A stretch of DNA of 64,000 bases, from NCBI RefSeq assembly GCF_036711975.1, contig NC_091970.1:3417501-3481500 (forward strand), in the 5' to 3' direction. Source of the DNA: Onthophagus taurus. Lineage: Eukaryota; Arthropoda; Insecta; Coleoptera; Scarabaeidae. The notes under the pieces were generated by a model, which made no database searches, was not told the DNA's origin, and was given only the letters and a program-made list of their open reading frames with translations. Below, piece after piece: positions 46,401-55,662 of this stretch; position 1 is the first letter of the stretch, and the number at the start of each line of letters is the position of its first letter. The position numbers and the translations under genes were made by a program.

Positions 46401-48477
46401 CCATATACTAATTACTACTATAAAAGGGTAGAAAATGTTTGTAGAAGTCTAGATAGTACTGGCATACGCTAGATACTGCTAGAAAATGACCAGAAACTGC
46501 TAATAGAAGACTAGATATGCAAGCATATGCTAATTACTACTATAAAAAGCTAGGAAATGTTAATAGAAGTCTAGATAGTATTGGCATAGGCTAAATACTG
46601 CTAGAAATTGACCAGAAAATGCTAATAAAAGTCTAGATAGTGCTGGTAGAAACTTATTACTACTACAAAAAGACTAGAAACTGCTAAGAGAATGTAGACA
46701 GCGCTGGTATAAGGTAAATACTGCTAAAAAATGACCAGAAACTGCTAACAAAAGACTAGATAGTGCTGACATAAGCTAAATACTGCTAGAAAATTACCAG
46801 AAACTGCTAATAAAAGTCTGGATAGTGCTGGCATAACCTAAATACTGCTAGAAAATTACCAGAAACTGCTAATAGAAGTCTAGATATTGCTGACATAACC
46901 TAAATGCTGCTAGAGAATGATCAAAAACTGCTAATAAAAGACTAGAAAGAAATACCCAAAACAATTAATTTATTTGTGAATATCCATAATATAATTACAA
47001 TCTCTTCGATCAATATCTGATCATCTGCCAATAATATCTAATCTTACACTCACAAGATTTATTAATTAACAAACTCACAAACCTTGTAAACGTTGTTGTC
47101 ATTTATGAGTCATTTTAATTAAAATAATTGTTATTTGTACCGATTGTTTTCTGCGTTTTTCGTTAAAACTCACCGGTAATTATCCGTTTAAACGTTAAAA
47201 TCACCTTGCGCATGCAACCGAGGTCCTGAAAAACATTTTACATCTTCTCCTCGTCTCTTCGTTTAATTCCTCATCTCTTTATTATTATTATATTATAACA
47301 CGGATGTACGTGATATTCCATTAACTGAAATTAAATTGAATAATGCAAATTCCGGTCCTAGATCTAAATTGAATAACGCCGAGTTGGTTCTCGATAAGAT
47401 TGGTTCTTGAGGAACTCTTTATTTTTACTTACACGGAAGCGATAAAATTAATCAAAACTTTGAAACGATTAAAAGATGTAAGGAATTTACCGACTTTAAT
47501 GGTTCTTTGTCTTCTTTGACGTATCCCTATAATCGCTGGATAATAAACAGTTTTTATTAGAGTTAGAATGGAAAAATTTTGAGGTCTATGAACTTTATTT
47601 TATTGTATCTTTTAAGTTTCTTTAAAGTTTCATTTAGTATTAAGAGGAAATAAACAAGGTTAATGTTAATGTATTCATCGTTGACATCCACTTCTTTTAA
47701 ATTGTCTCTAGAAACAAATATAAGTGTTTTAGGAAGGAAGCTTCATTACAGTTTACGACGAATTTTGTCCTGAGGTTAGACTTATTACCAAATTAAAATA
47801 TGGGCGGATATTATTACTTGTCTTCTTTATACGCCTCGTTTAACTCTAATATCATGAACTTGGTGTAAATTTATATTTCGAAATCGAAAAACAAAAAAAA
47901 TAGCCCAACTTAATTAACACGATTATAATTAATTAATTAACCTTGTAAAATTAACATTAAAATTTCTAAATTTGTACATATGTATCTTTTACGAAATAAG
48001 TCCTAACAAGATTGAGTAAAAGAATTTTAGTGAATCCCCTTCGAAATATTGTGACGTTTATTATTAAAATTAATTAATTACGCCATCTATAATTTTTAAC
48101 CTAAATCATTTACAGAAACCTGTATTTAAAATTGTTTCAATTTTGATTTTTAGTACCCAACGTCTTTTCCTGTTAAAGAAAACGAATCTCCGGGGAATTT
48201 ACCAGAAGATGTCGAATTAACCCCATCAGAAAAAGATCTCCTTTTAAGACTTTTAGATGTCGACCCGTCGAGGAGGTTACATTCCTTAAGAACTTTACAA
48301 ACGATCGCTTTTTATAAAGGATACAATTTTGAAGATGTAAAGAATAAAAAGGTAAATCATTTAATTTCAAATTAATTAAATTAAACCAATTTGAATTTTT
48401 AGCTAAAACCCAACGATTTACTTCAAGAATTTTCACCACAAAAGAAACAAATCGAAGAAAATTTCGAAACGTTCTAA
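28448..48477 (+). CDS. S6KL: S6KL-type AGC protein kinase (S6K-like / SGK494)
   Basis: Nine exons: about 28448-28527, 28636-28739, 29089-29320, 29483-29606, 29657-29761, 31246-31404, 34807-34895, 48154-48351 and 48403-48477 (TAA), giving about 388 residues. It starts MGNKQT, a fit to the N-myristoylation consensus. Kinase motifs are complete: Gly loop RGAFGKV, ATP-site lysine in [23 protein letters not shown], activation segment [12 protein letters not shown] (formed across the 3.4-kb intron), and [11 protein letters not shown]. The C-terminal exons carry [17 protein letters not shown], a good lobe end, and no long hydrophobic-motif tail. I infer a ribosomal S6 kinase-related kinase; the fly orthologue has been linked to synapse growth. 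The 13.3-kb and 3.4-kb introns contain other genes. The 3' end nearly abuts the transporter gene at 48658; an AATAAA lies at 48618-48623. Confidence 0.92.
29762..31245. other. S6KL intron 5 with retroelement debris
   Basis: Besides the inverted reverse-transcriptase fragments at 29835-30302, this 1.5-kb intron is AT-rich and has no supported gene. ATATTGGYTGCATA appears both near 30330 and near 31160, suggesting a small duplicated element. Confidence 0.4.
29835..30302. mobile_element. Inverted pair of Penelope-like reverse-transcriptase fragments
   Basis: The plus-strand frame at 30083-30302 reads [10 protein letters not shown], then [14 protein letters not shown], then [14 protein letters not shown]. 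This matches the catalytic end of reverse transcriptases of the Penelope type. The reverse complement of about 29835-29957 repeats the first ~120 bp nearly exactly but keeps the intact active-site motif YIDDLL, where the plus copy has YIDYLL. The arms are about 125 bp apart. Both copies are short and cannot be active. Confidence 0.7.
31610..32272 (+). CDS. Atg101: ATG101, autophagy initiation factor, nested in an S6KL intron
   Basis: A single intronless frame of 220 residues (human ATG101 218), start context AAAAATGA. Family signatures run through the whole length: EGRQVDEAI near the N-terminus, [83 protein letters not shown]. It has a HORMA fold and pairs with ATG13 in the ULK1/Atg1 complex that starts autophagosome formation. 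The WF-finger region is present as RWLF before the PWEVW block. The gene lies wholly inside the S6KL intron 31405-34806, on the same strand. The lack of introns could reflect an old retrocopy or simple intron loss; no poly(A) tract or target duplication is obvious. An AATAAA lies at 32395-32400. Confidence 0.96.
   Translation: MNARSQIFELTMEGRQVDEAITSLFHTVLFHRSMGKFTYTAEGSYSVGSVGYTDVDCDFIDLTYVCCTSPNLDKTIKKEISGFSESLRCMEGGTGMGQISLEFFQKKPNRWLFPQECIPWEVWTLRLELISLNSEDERQICREKVGEHLTDKILYITEVMNRHDYVPKMPNQSELDLIFDTTYSDVQPYLFKLSYHIAGPSASTSVGSTMKKLIRETLSL
33160..33680. repeat. Cluster of CpG-rich GCCGAGG repeats
   Basis: In an AT-rich intron, the block GCCGAGGTCGCTTGCGGCCGAGG or a close variant occurs near 33161, 33292, 33384 and 33584, and degenerate near 33481. 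It is in reverse orientation near 33544 and, partly, 33657. Several copies are followed by a conserved ATTAGAG tail. Each block contains a direct repeat of GCCGAGG around CGCTTGCGG. Confidence 0.8.
35159..36068. mobile_element. Non-autonomous Tc1/mariner-like element carrying a 180-bp satellite
   Basis: The left end CAGTGTTCGCCAAAAAGT and right end ACTTTTGGCGAACACTG are inverted repeats, each flanked by TA (35157-35158 and 36069-36070), the target duplication of Tc1/mariner elements. The 910-bp interior has about five tandem units of ~180 bp with landmark GATTCTAGTTTATGATA near 35226, 35406, 35586, 35767 and 35949. There is no transposase frame. Confidence 0.85.
36747..38008 (-). CDS. Secreted acidic repeat protein, nested in an S6KL intron
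   Basis: Two coding exons on the minus strand, 38008-36905 and 36848-36747 (TGA), phase 0, giving 401 residues. The start is ATG at 38008; a TTTTGATTTTAG acceptor lies just before it, so there is an untranslated upstream exon. A clear signal peptide ([20 protein letters not shown]) is followed by an all low-complexity mature chain rich in E, K, P, V and S. It has an [10 protein letters not shown]-type acidic patch, E/K/V/N repeats ([14 protein letters not shown]) and a near-perfect five-residue repeat (K-D-E-V-A/V) at about residues 220-300. No folded domain or cysteines are seen. I do not recognise it; an extracellular, matrix, salivary or mineral-binding protein is conceivable. It lies antisense within the 13.3-kb S6KL intron. 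Confidence 0.85.
38850..39540. repeat. Degenerate minisatellite, CTTCTGCAAGCAGTATTTAGT type
   Basis: Roughly 29-33-bp units built on GTCTTCTGCAAGCAGTATTTA repeat many times with heavy divergence, interrupted at 39205-39387 by a foldback element. The reverse complement of this motif makes up the array at 46080-46950. Confidence 0.75.
39205..39387. mobile_element. Foldback MITE inside the minisatellite
   Basis: Two 65-bp arms, AATAAAACGAGGAAA... inward to ...GCGACATGTTTC, are inverted copies with three mismatches and about 53 bp between them. Almost the whole 183-bp element would fold into one hairpin. It carries no coding sequence. Confidence 0.85.
42186..42398 (-). CDS. Possible small gene, divergent pair (left)
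   Basis: An open frame of 70 codons from 42398, with an internal start at 42359 ([12 protein letters not shown], better context) giving 57 residues. The peptide is soluble-looking and basic ([17 protein letters not shown], then RWVDTIGP). No intron and no family recognised. It faces the open frame at 42482 across 83 bp containing a CTCF-like motif. Confidence 0.35.
   Translation of the reverse strand: MALIIKKEVSFQKMAAKITTTMPTFIAILKDQEQHRNTKSFRQDIWTDTRWVDTIGPAHRKEIIVFQKLE
42392..42405 (-). promoter_or_regulatory. CTCF-like motif
   Basis: GCGCCATCTATTGC; its reverse complement GCAATAGATGGCGC fits the CTCF core YAGRKGGCGC. It lies between two divergent small open frames within the S6KL intron. 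Confidence 0.4.
42482..42724 (+). CDS. Possible small gene, divergent pair (right)
   Basis: 80 codons from an ATG with good context (AATAAAATGACC) to TGA. It starts [12 protein letters not shown], has a hydrophobic middle ([16 protein letters not shown]) and three cysteines. No family recognised. Support comes only from open length in AT-rich DNA, start context and the head-to-head partner. Confidence 0.35.
   Translation: MTDFFIESFNSSISSIKPGCTSKAIIKHLNDYCFVALRVFMETMVLIRGSKKTPFFDDIIIKECCFLKRTLFSRLIEINL
43490..44725. repeat. ~417-bp satellite, about three copies
   Basis: TAACCTCACTAATTCGATCA recurs near 43502 and 43920, and as a variant near 44337, a period of about 417 bp. Each unit contains TTAGTTTTTCTATAAATAAT, AAAATGGCCGCCTGTCATTG and CGAATAAATCCGACCTCCTC in order. 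The last unit is truncated and rearranged to about 44725. Confidence 0.88.
46080..46950. repeat. ~63-bp minisatellite, opposite orientation to the 38850 array
   Basis: Units of about 60-65 bp, each with GTCTAGATAGTGCTGRCATA, CTAAATACTGCTAGAAAAT and ACCAGAAACTGCTAATA, run about 13 times. The reverse complement (CTTCTATTAGCAG, GCAGTATTTAG) matches the array at 38850-39540. Confidence 0.88.
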
Positions 48478-48657
48478 TTTTATTTTTTTATTTGTGTAAA
48501 AAAAAGTTTAATAGAATTCTATTTTGGTAAGATATTGATTTTGCTCGAACATGCGCGTAAAAGACGCTGGTTATCCAGTGTTATGTCTAAACACCACTAA
48601 ATACGTTTGGTTATATTAATAAAGTTTGTATTAAAACTTTTTACTTAATATTTAATA

Positions 48658-51600
48658 ATGCCTAGTTCAAGAAAAATGATTCTCGGGCATGTTATGTCTG
48701 GTTTATGTTCGAAAATGAATCGAACGAAACAACTTCCCCAAGATATAATGGATACTCCATTAAAAAGATGCCTTAACACGTTCGATATTACTTTATTAGG
48801 TAAAATATAAGGGTTAATTAAACTTTATTTAATTAAATTATTTTAGGTGTTGGCCATATGGTTGGTGCGGGGATTTATGTGCTCGCGGGGACAGTCACGA
48901 GAGATATCGCCGGTCCAGGAATTATTTTATCCTTTTTATTGGCCGGATTAGCTTCTTTATTATCAGCACTTTGTTATGCTGAATTTGGTACTCGAGTTCC
49001 TAAAGCTGGATCTGCTTATGTTTATACTTATATAAGTATTGGAGAGTTTTGGGCGTTTGTAATCGGATGGAATATTTTATTAGAGCATATGATTGGTAAA
49101 TAACCCATATTATACTCTACATAAATTATTATAAAATTATGCAACCAAAAATGCATTAAAGCAATTTGAGTTGCCTATATTAACTTAATTTTGATTATAC
49201 TCTATTTTTTAATTCGGAGGAGTAAAATGAAAAGTCACGTTTACACACTGTAATTTTTCAAAGTTATTTTTTGGCGGGAGTTAATGTAGTGTTGTGCGTC
49301 TTCAGACGATACTTTCTAGTTGTAGGTCTAGTGTTAGTTCTAATTTTATTTCAATAAAAATGATTTTGGTGTTTTTCGAAAGAGTTACGACGCATGGCTA
49401 AAAAAAACTTTCTGGTGTTAATGTTAACTTTAATTTTATTATTATATTCATAATCTTTATAAAATAACCTTTAAAATGAGCCCCAACATGACGCACTTAC
49501 CTTAAAAAACAAAAAAGTTTGAATAAAAATTATAAGACACGATGTTGGCAACAATGAAGTTAGCTACAGAATTAAAAATATTAATATCAACATCAATTTT
49601 TGACATATTTTCTTATATTTTCGATTTTTATGAAAAATTATATTTCAAACCGAAAATTGACCATAACTTTATTAATATTGAAATGAAATATGTCGTGTTT
49701 GTACTCATTTCAAAGGATTCTTAATGATGATTCCACATATGTCAAACTTGGGGTTGACATTTCAAACCAAAGGTTCAAAGGTTGACAACTTCATAGTGAT
49801 AGTGTCATGAATTTTGATGTATTCGTAATCTTTATTAAATAACCGTTCAAATGAGCATAAAAAGTATTAAACCTGAAGTTGGCAACATAATTTTTAAATA
49901 TTTATACCAACCTTAATTTTTGACATTTTTCAAATTGAAAACACTCCTCTGAATGAAAAAATAAAGTATATTTAATTAATTTTTTGTTTTAGGTGCTGCA
50001 TCTGTTGCGAGGGCATGGAGTGGTTACGTCGATTCACTTTTTAACGGGGCAATCAGCAACGCAACAATATCTTTAACTGGGGAACTTCACGAACAATTAC
50101 TCGGAAAATACCCGGATTTTCTTGCGTTCTCTGTTTGTATCGTTTACGCTTTACTCTTAGGAATAGGAGTAAAAGGTTCTTCGATAGTCAACAGTTTCTT
50201 AACCTTAGTTAATCTGGCCGTAATGATTTTGGTCATCATAATCGGTTTTTATTACGCCGATGAATCCAATTGGACTTCCAATAAAGGTGGATTTCTTCCA
50301 TATGGATTTAGTGGCGTTATCGCCGGTGCCGCGACTTGTTTTTACGCGTTTGTTGGGTTTGACAGCATAGCAACTGCGGGGGAAGAAGCTAGAAATCCTT
50401 CGTTTTCAATACCGATGGCTACGGTGGTTTCGATGGGTGTAGTTACTTTGGGGTATATTTTAGTGTGTGCTGCCTTAACTTTATTGGTACCTTATTACGA
50501 TATTAATCCAAACGCCGCTCTCCCAGAAGCTTTTGCCGGCGTTGGAATGCACTGGGTTAAATACGTCGTTTCTTTAGGAGCTATTTGTGGAATGACGACG
50601 ACGTTATTTGGATCATTATTTTCACTCCCACGTTGTATGTACGCAATGGCTGTTGATGGATTACTTTTTAGTTTTCTTGGCAATATTAACTCGAAAACCC
50701 AAGTACCTTTAACGAATTTAGTCATTTCGGGGATTTTAACCGCGCTTATTGCACTTTTATTTGACTTGGAGAAACTGGTTGAGTTTATGTCTATTGGAAC
50801 TTTATTAGCTTACACAATTGTAAGCGCCTCGGTGATTATTTTAAGATATAGACCGACGATTTCGATTACCAAAGGAAGTTTAACACCGAATTCTGACATT
50901 TCCGGGTCTCCATCAGAAGCAACTACACCCGGATCTGAAATTATTTGTTTAACAGGATCGTTACGTCCGAAATATAGCTGGCTTGGCCCGATCTTAGGAC
51001 ATTGCGAACCCGGATCTGCTGTAACAGCAGCTGTTTTAGTTTATACCATTTTTTCGGGAGCCCTTTGTGTGTTATTACAAATTTCTTCACATGATCTCCG
51101 AGATGGGATTTGGTGGACGATTTGTTTGGCGGTGTTTTTTATTTTTATCATGGGAGGGTGTAAGTAAATCATTTTATAAATAAATCTAACGTAAAATCGC
51201 AATTTAAATTTTAGGTATGTTAGTTATGGTGGCTCATTATCAAAGCAAAGAAGGTCTACGATTTAAAGTACCCTTTGTACCATTCCTTCCAGCCTTAAGT
51301 ATTCTTTGCAACATCGAATTTATAGTTCACTTAAATATTTTAACTTGGTTAAGATTTTTCGTTTGGATGATTATTGGTAAGATCATAATTATGAATCGTA
51401 AAGTTAAAACGAAGCTTCCGTATAGGAAAATATTTATTTTAAATCAGAAAAGGCTCCTTTTTATAAATTATTTATAAACAATTGATAACCCCATCTAGCG
51501 GCTATTATCGATTTTGACATTTCTCAACACCGATTGAATTTCTATGAAGAAAATCGAACTAAAAGATATTAAATCGATTAATCTAATTAATTTTAAATCA

Positions 51601-52599
51601 TTTAATTATTAATTGAGTAGATAAAATTTTAAAAACGCGTCAATCATCTATATTAAATTAATTGTGACATTGTCGCGCCATCTAGCAGGAAATATTCATA
51701 TTAAGTGGTGCTTTTGACATCTAAAACCGAACGGTTGTATTTCTTAAAATTATCAAATTTTATTTAAAAAAAGTATAGTGGAACTATAAATCCCATCAAA
51801 ACGTGATTTTGAACACCCAAACTGTTTATTTAAAGTGATTATAGGATGTAGGACGAGATTTTCCCCCCTCAAATAATCAAAGAAGTTTTTTCGTAAGCAT
51901 AACCTAACTTTTTTATCTCACAAATTTAAAATTTTTGGAATTTAGGAAATTTGGTGTTGTTTATTAAAACAAAAAGATCGTAAGTCTATTAATCTTATTA
52001 ATTTTAAATTATTAACTAATTTTATCATATTAATTTAAAAAAATTAATAAAATTATATTAGAAAATCGCGCCATCTAGCGATAAAAATCAGTACTAAGTT
52101 GCACTTTGACAATTAAAACCGAACGATTCTTAAAATTAAGCAATTTTATTAAAAAAAAAGGTAATGGAACTAAAAAAGTTAGCAAAATGTGTTTTTGAGT
52201 ACCCAAACTACATATTTAAAGCGATTATGAATTGCGTGCGGAGGTTTTTCCCTTTAAATTAACGAATGAAATTTTTTCAAAAACATAACTTAAAACAAAT
52301 TTATTAAAATAACTTTTTCCACGTGGAAGTTTCGTTTGCCACATTTGCTGTAACTTGGCAAGTATTAAAAGCATATTATTTATTATTTAGGGATATTAAT
52401 TTACTTTTTATATGGGATTCATCATAGTAAGGAAGGTGATTTAACCTCAACGTATTCGATGTTAATGACATCATCGGAAGCTGTCAAAAGCAAATGGGGC
52501 GCAACTACGAAAACGAATTTAAAAGGTGTTTTGACGAAACGAAAATCGTTAGCGGGGGATAGAAGCGCTATTTTAAATGAGGAAGAGGATGGGGCTTAA
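48658..52599 (+). CDS. Cationic amino-acid transporter, SLC7 CAT family
   Basis: Five exons: 48658-48799, 48847-49095, 49993-51159, 51215-51376 and 52391-52599 (TAA). All junctions are phase 1, giving 642 residues with about 14 membrane segments. The start is ATG at 48658 ([15 protein letters not shown]). The first helix signature [15 protein letters not shown] is the substrate-binding motif of the APC fold. [20 protein letters not shown] and [21 protein letters not shown] are CAT hallmarks, and [14 protein letters not shown] marks the C-terminal CAT domain. It resembles the CAT4 branch more than CAT1-3, but I cannot prove it. It would carry arginine/lysine-type or other amino acids at the plasma or vesicle membrane. 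It starts 181 bp after the S6KL stop on the same strand. An AATAAA lies at 52775-52780. Confidence 0.93.
49194..49975. mobile_element. DNA-element copy with TATACTCTATT ends, in a CAT intron
   Basis: The left end ATTATACTCTATTTTTTAATTCGGAGGAGT and the right end (ACTCCTCTGAATGAAAAAATAAAGTATA) are inverted, the right one more diverged. The left 90 bp also match the reversed right end of the element at 63115-63797 (GTCACGTTTAYACA, TTATTTTTTGGCGGGAGTT). The interior has no transposase. Confidence 0.75.
51489..51503 (-). promoter_or_regulatory. CTCF-like motif (weaker)
   Basis: CCCCATCTAGCGGCT; its reverse complement AGCCGCTAGATGGGG fits the core except for the final C of GGC. Confidence 0.3.
51675..51689 (-). 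promoter_or_regulatory. CTCF-like motif
   Basis: GCGCGCCATCTAGCAGG region; its reverse complement CCTGCTAGATGGCGC fits the CTCF core well. It is part of the first 393-bp repeat copy. Confidence 0.4.
52068..52080 (-). promoter_or_regulatory. CTCF-like motif
   Basis: GCGCCATCTAGCG; its reverse complement CGCTAGATGGCGC fits the CTCF core. It is the equivalent site in the second 393-bp repeat copy. Confidence 0.4.
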
Positions 52600-52835
52600 A
52601 ACAATGGTGAATTATTGATAAAGAGAATGAACAATCCAGAGCGAACGCACAAGACAGTATTAAAAAATTTTGATTTGATTGTAAAGTGTAATAATTAATG
52701 GTGTTAATTAGCTTGATGCTGCTTTATTCAGATATTAGATATTACTGTTAAATATTATAAAGTTTATTGTATGAAATAAAACAGTAATATAAAAAAAAAG
52801 ATGATTTATCCTAATACATACTAATACATTAATTT

Positions 52836-54390
52836 TTAATCATTATTCCAAGGTTGTTCATTTCCTGACGCGAAAATGGTGTACACACAAACTGCTACAG
52901 CGGATAATGTGGATGTGGAGAGGAATATAATTCTCCAAGAAAACATTCCGGGCTAAAAAAGATGTTTAAACAGTTGCATTAAAATCATTTTAAAACTTAC
53001 ATCGATTTCCCTTAAAGCTCCCGCAAAAACTGGAACAATAATTCCGGGGAAGGTTGCAACAAAATTTGTGATAGCAACTAAAGTGCCAGCGTGATTCGGG
53101 GCTATATCGATATGATTTGAAAGAAATCCCGAAAACATTCCAGCGATTGTTATAATAGCCGTACAAGTTAAAACAATCGCTAACCACCTGTTACATCCGA
53201 TGAAACATAACGCAACGAAACAACCTCCAGGAATAGCACAACTTATTATAGTTGCTATTTTCCTTGCGACAGTTGTGCTGATTTTTTCCTTTTTCCGAAG
53301 CGTATCCATGAGCGTACCAAAACCCAAACTAAACAACCACATACCGAAGAACGCAATCGCAATCCATTTTGCGGTGACCATAACATTTAGCCGCACAATA
53401 TCCCTCAAATACAACGGAAGTATAATAAGGATCATGTACCATCCCCAATTACTGCAAGTATGCGCTATTAAGATAGCCCAAAAAGGTAACGATGAAAAAA
53501 CCGCTTTAATCGGAAATTTCTTTCCGGTATGCTCGGTATCTCCCAAAGCGTCGTTAATCATTTTTTTTTCCTTTTCCGTAACAATCGGCGATTTATTCGG
53601 GTTATCATGCACCAAAACAACCCACAACGGTATCCAAATTGCGCTCCCAATAGCCATCAAATAAAAAATCCACTCCCAATCCATATGCAACTCAATCACC
53701 CCCGCCAATAAAGTACTTAAAACCGTCCCTAACGAAGTTCCCGAATACACCACGCTACTCATCATCGTCCTTTGAGTCGGCAAAGACCATTTCGCCAATA
53801 AAACATGCATCGCAGGAAACGTTACTCCTCCCCCAATCCCTTCAGCAACCCTCATCAAAACTAACAAAGAATAATGAAGGTGCGAACAAATCGGTGTTAG
53901 AGCAGTACAAACGACGTTTATAACCACAGCGAAAAACATCGTCCATTTTGCGCTGCTATTTTCAGCGATTACCCCTGCCGGTAACAAAGCGATTAAATAA
54001 CCCCAAAAATAAGATGATAAAATGATTCCTTGAAGCGATGCCGACCAAGGAAATGGGCCATCCTAAAAAACAGTTGTTTGGGTAAAATGATTTTGTTAAG
54101 TAATTTTACTTACCGCTAAAACAGATTTTTCGTTATTACTATCATCGAAGTGGCACGCATCTGCTGTTACGTGTTCGTCTCCTGAAGTATTTACCAAAGC
54201 TGTGTGGTTTATCATCGCGACGATTGCTATGCTTAAATTTACTTTTAATCCGTACACGATAGCCATACCAACAGCGCCAAGAAAAGCCAAAATTATACGA
54301 CAATTTATTACTCCTAAAAAAATATTAATTAATTTAATAATTTATTTTACATTAATATTTACCGAAAAATCCTTTCTTTTCTTCCTCCAT
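52836..54390 (-). CDS. SLC17-type anion/phosphate cotransporter (MFS), copy A
   Basis: Four minus-strand exons: 54390-54363, 54313-54114, 54062-53001 and 52952-52836 (TAA). Phases are 1, 0, 0, giving 468 residues. It starts MEEEKKGFFG. MFS/SLC17 features: first helix AFLGAVGMAIVYGLKVNLS, luminal loop with DACHFDDSNN, SSYFWGYLIALLPAGVIAE, MRVAEGIGGGVTFPAMH, RTMMSSVVYSGTSLGTVLS, CSNWGWYMILIILPLY and SNHIDIAPNHAGTLVAI. The family covers Na+- or H+-coupled organic anion, sialic acid, urate and phosphate carriers; the substrate cannot be told from sequence. It has a short, soluble C-terminus. The gene is a tandem paralogue of copy B (55663-57912) and converges with the CAT gene. Confidence 0.93.
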
Positions 54391-55662
54391 TGTCGTAAGA
54401 TGTTTGTGTTATCCTTTTCAATAACTAATTGTAAAACATTTTTTGGCACTATAATTTTAAATCGTTAATTTATTGTAGGATAGATGTAGAGAAGATTTAA
54501 ATCGATGAAAAAAAGTTATTTGCTTAATTTAATAATTTCATTTAACACCCATTTAGAATTAATTCAAATTTTTTTGAAAGGTTTGTCATTATCTGACATT
54601 GACAATTATCAATGATTATTAACCTTACTGTGGTGTACAAATATTGACGGGCAAAAGATGGCGTTAGTTAGAAGTTCTTTTTCAACGATCTGACAATTTC
54701 GTTCGCGGACGACGTTGCCAGATCGTTGTTTTTTTGTAATGCCAATTAAACCGTGAAGGAATGTTGATTAAGGCTAGTTTTCTTATGAAATGTTAATCAT
54801 CCCACCAATTCTCCTTCACAACCCCAAATTTTAAATAATTTTTAATAAAATGCTTTAATATAGAGTGACATTCAAAAACGTCAATTTGACATCTTACTTT
54901 GAATCATTTTTATTAAAAATATTACGTTTTTGAAAAAATTTATTTCGAGATATTTTTTAATTAAAATTAAATTTGATTTTGTAAAGTGTAAAATTTGATT
55001 TTTGTTAAAATGTAATTACTTAAAAAAAATTATTTGATAAGAAAGGCGTGAAGTTAGGAGATTCAAAACATTTTAAAATTAGTGCTCATAGATGACGTTA
55101 GTGGTTGGATTTTTAATCTGTCAGTGTGTTCTTAACTTCTTCGGTTTAATTAATTTAATAATAAATTGGAATTATTTATAAACTACATGTGTGAAAATAA
55201 ATGATTATAATAATGTTTGTGATCTATAATCGTAATAATCAATATAAGACGAGAACGTTTCTCAGCCGAACTGTCACTAAATCTGACATAACCTCAAAAA
55301 TATTTGAATTGGATTCTGGTATGTAGAACAAATTTATTTTGCTTTAAATCCATTTACCAACACGTTAAAACATTGAATCTCTTTTTAATTTGTTACCGAT
55401 TAAAATGAGGATTAAAATTCGACTAAAACTATTCAATTCCGTCACCGAATTTATAGTTTTATGACCCAACTTATTACAACAACGTTCATAACAATGAATC
55501 ACCCTAATTTTGTAAGTTATAAAGCAAATAAAAATTGGTGAATCAATCACGACCTTAATTTAAACTTTAATTCCCATAAATATTTTTATTAGAATAACAC
55601 ATCGATAAAGAGGTAATATTATGCTCAGTCTTTACACATCATTTCAATAACATATTTTTTAT
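54391..55662. other. Intergenic region between the SLC17 copies
   Basis: AT-rich DNA of about 1.3 kb. It includes the likely promoter of copy A. AGATGGCGTTAG at 54657 and AGATGACGTTAG at 55092 are weak relatives of the CTCF-like motif. I see no gene. Confidence 0.4.

Larger units (their letters stand above)
34896..48153. other. 13.3-kb S6KL intron, overall content
   Basis: Holds the TA-flanked element at 35159, the acidic-protein gene at 36747-38008 with likely promoter to about 38300, minisatellites at 38850 and 46000, a foldback element, a ~417-bp satellite and two small divergent open frames near 42400. In 40500-40880 a ~270-bp block is directly repeated (GAGCTAATAAAGTGAYGTAATT at 40537 and 40790). 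GC-richer islands at 45190-45320 and 45520-45850 have short open frames but no recognisable product. The rest is AT-rich and featureless. Confidence 0.6.
51377..52390. repeat. CAT intron 4 with two ~393-bp direct repeats
   Basis: Two diverged direct copies (about 51580-51950 and 51975-52300) share TCGCGCCATCTAGCRGRAA, TTTTGACA..TAAAACCGAACG, GGAACTA, and CCCAAACT..TTTAAAGYGATTATR. A third, partial lead copy of the motif region starts at 51480. No coding sequence. Confidence 0.75.
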
